Assembly: GCA_003158505.1 (NCBI GenBank)
Contig: PMJK01000133.1
Coordinates: 2,121-10,589 of the forward strand
Direction: 5' to 3'
DNA from: Holophagaceae bacterium
GTDB taxonomy: Bacteria > Acidobacteriota > Holophagae > Holophagales > Holophagaceae
DNA: 8,469 nucleotides
Each line of letters opens with the position of its first letter. Position 1 is the first letter of the stretch. The position numbers were made by a program, and so were the translations under genes. Below, piece after piece: positions 6,192 through 8,469 of this stretch. Under the pieces are notes generated by a model. The model searched no databases and was not told the origin of the DNA. It saw only the letters and a program-made list of their open reading frames with translations.

Positions 6192-8432
6192 ATGACCATC
6201 GATCCCTACCTGCCCTACCTTCGCCAGGCCGACGATCTCTTCGCCCAGGGGGAGACCGTCAAGGCCGGCCAGATCTGGCAGGCGATTCTCAAGCAGCATC
6301 CCTCCCACATGGAAGCCCGCACGGGCTTGACGGCCGTGAAGGAACGACTCCTGGCCCTCCGCGAAGCTGAGAGGGTAGCGGCCTCAGCGCCCCCGGCACC
6401 ACTGATCCCGACACCGGAACCCATCGCGGCGACTGTGCCCGAATCCCCGGTGCCTTCCGTCGTCGATGCCCTGGTCCCCGCTCCCGAGGCACCCCTGCCC
6501 AGCGATCCTGCGGAGGTGGCCTCCGCGCCCCAGGCACTCTCGGCCCCCACGGCACCGGAACCCACCGAGGGGCCCGCCGAGCCCGAACCCCAAGTGCCCC
6601 CGGTCGCCGATCCCAGCGCCACCGCTCCCGAGGCACCCCTGCCCGTCGACCTAGCGGCAACGGACACCGCTCCCGAAGGTCCCCTCCCCGTCGACCCAGC
6701 GGAGGTGATCACGGGCTCCATCACCTTTCCTGAGCATCTGTTGGCTGAGACGTCAGAGCCCGAACCCCAGTTGCCCCCCGTCGTCGATCCCAGCGCCACC
6801 GCTCCCGAGGCACCCCTGGCCGTCGATCCAGCGGAGGTGATTACGGGCTCCATCACCTTTCCCGAGCGCCTTCTGGCCAAGGAGCCGAGGCCCGAACCTC
6901 CGGTCCCTTCCCGGCTCGACCCCCACATCACTGCTCCCGAGGCGCCCCTGCCCATCGACCCGGCGGCGGTGGCCACGGGCGCCCTCAACTTAAACCCCGA
7001 GCGACTGCTGGCCGAGGGCTGCACCCTCTATGACATGGGCCAGACCGGGGATGCCTTGGAGAAGTGGGAACAGGTCCTGGCGTTGGATCCTGACCACGCC
7101 CTGGTCCGGGGCTACATCAATGGTGCCCGGCAGGAGTTGGGTCTGCCGCTCCTCCAGGTTCGCGCCACCCCGGTTCCAGTCAGGATTGAGCTCCCCCCCG
7201 CCGAAGAGGACATCGAAAAGCTCCTGCGGGAGGCGGTCCAGCTCTACGACATGGGACTGGTGGAAGAGGCCATCTCGAAATGGGAGCGCGTCCTCGTCCT
7301 GGAACCCGAACGACACGAAATTGAGGGCTACCTGCGCCAAGCCCGGGCGGAGGTCGAATCGAGCGCCTCCGGTCAGGCCTTCACGGTGGCCCAGGCCCCC
7401 GCGCCGGATCCGGAGGCCCTGGAGTTGAAACTCAGACAGGCCGAGCACCTGCTCTCCCTCCAGCGTCATGAAGAAGCCGCCTTCACCTTCCAGCTGGCGC
7501 TGGGCCTGGATCCCGGCAACGCCAATGCCCTTCAGGGTCTGGAGCGGTGCCGGAAACCCGGGGGTCGCTCTGCAGCTGCATCCGACGCTCGACAGGTCCA
7601 GGCCCCTCTACTCGTTCTGGATGCCCAAGGCCGCATCAGCATGGCCGACGTGGAGGAACTCCCTGCCCCCACCGAACCCCAGGGCATCGAACCTCCCGCC
7701 GCCCTGCTCAAGGCCACGACAGCCCCGCGAGCAGGGCTATCCCTGCCGGACCGCTTTCGCGAAGTCACAGAGCGGTGGCCCTGGCTGAAGAATTCCAGGA
7801 TCCTCGCCCTCGCCGGAGGCAGCCTCCTCGTTCTGGCCGTCGGTTTCGGCATCGTGCACGGTTACCGCAAGGACCAGGATCTGAAGGAAGAGGTTCGCGC
7901 CGCCAAGGCCGCGGCCTTGGCTCCCGTGGCCCAGCAGGCCCAGGCCCCGGATCTCGCCGAATCCCCCGACTCCATCCGCCAGGAAGCGGAGGCCTCGCTG
8001 GCCACGGATCCCCTGCGAGCCTTCTTCCGGGCCGAGACCCTACTCGCTCTGAATCCAGGGGACTCGACGGGCGCCCGGCTGCTGGAAAAGGCCCGCCTCG
8101 GCCTGGCCGGCGGGGTCACCGGGGCCAGCCTGCCCGAGTTCCAGAAACACCTCCAGAACGGCGACCTCGAAGCCGCTCTCAAGGTGATCGACGCCCTCCT
8201 CCGGGCCCAGCCCGGCAATGCGGATCTTCGAACCCGCGCGGGCCGCCTGCAACTCATCCTCTGCTATAACCACGCAAGCCAGGCCAAGTGGGACGAGGCC
8301 CGGGAGGACCTATTGCGGGGCCGGGCGCTCTTCCCGGGCGACAAGACCTGGCAGGCCCGCCTCAAACTCCTCGAGCACGTGAAGGCCCTGCCCAAGACTG
8401 AGCAGGCTTCCTGGATTCCGCTGCTCAGCTGA
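6192..8432 (+). CDS. Single-pass membrane protein with TPR modules and a Pro-rich tandem-repeat linker
   Basis: The 746-aa product has no signal peptide. Order of parts: a TPR-like helix pair (about 5-57); a Pro/Ala/Glu-rich linker (about 63-268) with 44-aa repeats; TPR-type units at about 270-318, 341-390 and 408-453, the first two sharing LYDMG and the KWE-x-VL-x-L(D/E)P pattern; a low-complexity stretch; one membrane segment (about 537-558); and a C-terminal domain with further TPR-like helices (594-640 and 647-735). The N-terminal 536 residues are probably cytoplasmic and the C-terminal 188 outside. This is inferred from the lack of a signal peptide, since charges near the segment are similar on both sides. 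It looks like a scaffold. Its start has only a weak Shine-Dalgarno (GAGA, 6181-6184) overlapping the stop of the zinc-ribbon/FHA gene, which suggests translational coupling. I do not recognise a named family. Confidence 0.85.
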   Translation: MTIDPYLPYLRQADDLFAQGETVKAGQIWQAILKQHPSHMEARTGLTAVKERLLALREAERVAASAPPAPLIPTPEPIAATVPESPVPSVVDALVPAPEAPLPSDPAEVASAPQALSAPTAPEPTEGPAEPEPQVPPVADPSATAPEAPLPVDLAATDTAPEGPLPVDPAEVITGSITFPEHLLAETSEPEPQLPPVVDPSATAPEAPLAVDPAEVITGSITFPERLLAKEPRPEPPVPSRLDPHITAPEAPLPIDPAAVATGALNLNPERLLAEGCTLYDMGQTGDALEKWEQVLALDPDHALVRGYINGARQELGLPLLQVRATPVPVRIELPPAEEDIEKLLREAVQLYDMGLVEEAISKWERVLVLEPERHEIEGYLRQARAEVESSASGQAFTVAQAPAPDPEALELKLRQAEHLLSLQRHEEAAFTFQLALGLDPGNANALQGLERCRKPGGRSAAASDARQVQAPLLVLDAQGRISMADVEELPAPTEPQGIEPPAALLKATTAPRAGLSLPDRFREVTERWPWLKNSRILALAGGSLLVLAVGFGIVHGYRKDQDLKEEVRAAKAAALAPVAQQAQAPDLAESPDSIRQEAEASLATDPLRAFFRAETLLALNPGDSTGARLLEKARLGLAGGVTGASLPEFQKHLQNGDLEAALKVIDALLRAQPGNADLRTRAGRLQLILCYNHASQAKWDEAREDLLRGRALFPGDKTWQARLKLLEHVKALPKTEQASWIPLLS
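6480..6668 (+). repeat. Diverged upstream copies of the linker repeat
   Basis: APEAPLP also begins at 6480 and 6624. The 6480 unit is 144 bases (48 codons), ending in EPEPQVPPVADPSAT. The 6624 unit is only 45 bases (15 codons). The stretch 6579-6650 is nearly the same as 6756-6827, an offset of 177 = 132 + 45, so the 45-base unit looks like an inserted partial duplication. Confidence 0.7.
6669..7013 (+). repeat. 132-bp in-frame tandem repeat, two full copies and one partial
   Basis: Units begin at 6669, 6801 and 6933, exactly 132 bases (44 codons) apart, within the linker of the large TPR protein (residues 160-203, 204-247 and 248-274). Each starts APE(A/G)PL followed by (P/A)-(V/I)-DPA-(E/A)-V. 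The first two share VITGSITFPE(H/R)LLA, and the third has ATGALNLNPERLLAEG at the same place. The last unit runs straight into a TPR helix. The first two copies are clearly alike at the DNA level over their first 80 bases and diverge later. Confidence 0.85.
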
Positions 8433-8469
8433 CAGCCCCCTCGACCCAGATTTCCGGCGGCACCGGATG

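Noticed and set aside
6215..7024. 269-aa open frame on the - strand
   Set aside because: It is antisense to the Pro-rich repeat linker. Its Gly/Ser/Ala repeats simply mirror the sense repeats.
5568..8432. Possible known secretion or pilus locus
   Set aside because: No ATPase, secretin, pilin or sheath/tube gene is present. FHA plus TPR alone is not enough to name such a system.
8433..8469. Short tail after the last gene, including an ATG at the very end and an open - strand frame running in from the right edge
   Set aside because: It is too short to tell a new gene start on the + strand from the end of a convergent gene on the - strand. No motif could be recognised and no terminator hairpin with a T-run is visible.

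Overview
The window is GC-rich (roughly two-thirds G+C by eye) and densely coding. All eight recognisable genes lie on the + strand, most separated by fewer than 60 bases. A LolA-like periplasmic lipoprotein carrier implies an organism with an outer membrane. The base composition, Pro/Ala-rich linkers, many TPR proteins, a zinc-ribbon/FHA protein and the style of the CPBP protease would fit a high-GC Gram-negative such as an Acidobacteriota (Holophaga/Geothrix type) or a myxobacterium-like lineage. That placement is inference and rests on no marker gene.

Left part (1-3109): the C-terminal half of an aspartate ammonia-lyase (aspA) runs in from the left edge. A 181-base intergenic gap follows, with a long-range inverted repeat and a weak promoter candidate. 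Next is a complete acyl-CoA carboxylase carboxyltransferase (beta) subunit of the PccB family. An exported four-TPR protein of 205 aa is probably translationally coupled to it, because its Shine-Dalgarno overlaps the upstream stop codon. Aspartase makes fumarate and the carboxylase feeds the (methyl)malonyl-CoA pool, so both touch C4-dicarboxylate/propionate metabolism, but the gap between them argues for separate transcripts.

Middle part (3166-5535): a CPBP-family intramembrane glutamic protease, a YycJ/WalJ-type metallo-beta-lactamase-fold hydrolase and a LolA-like carrier. The last two are nearly contiguous. This is envelope and DNA housekeeping with no obvious single pathway.

Right part (5568-8432): the most interesting block. 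A small protein with an N-terminal zinc ribbon and a C-terminal FHA domain is followed after 9 bases by a 746-aa single-pass membrane protein. That protein has TPR-type helices on both sides of the membrane segment and a Pro-rich linker built from 132-bp (44-aa) tandem repeats. The pair looks like a phospho-threonine reader with a membrane TPR scaffold. I do not recognise it as a named system.

No tRNA, rRNA, CRISPR array, insertion sequence or phage gene was seen. No open reading frame shows an internal frameshift. The last 37 bases hold nothing callable.
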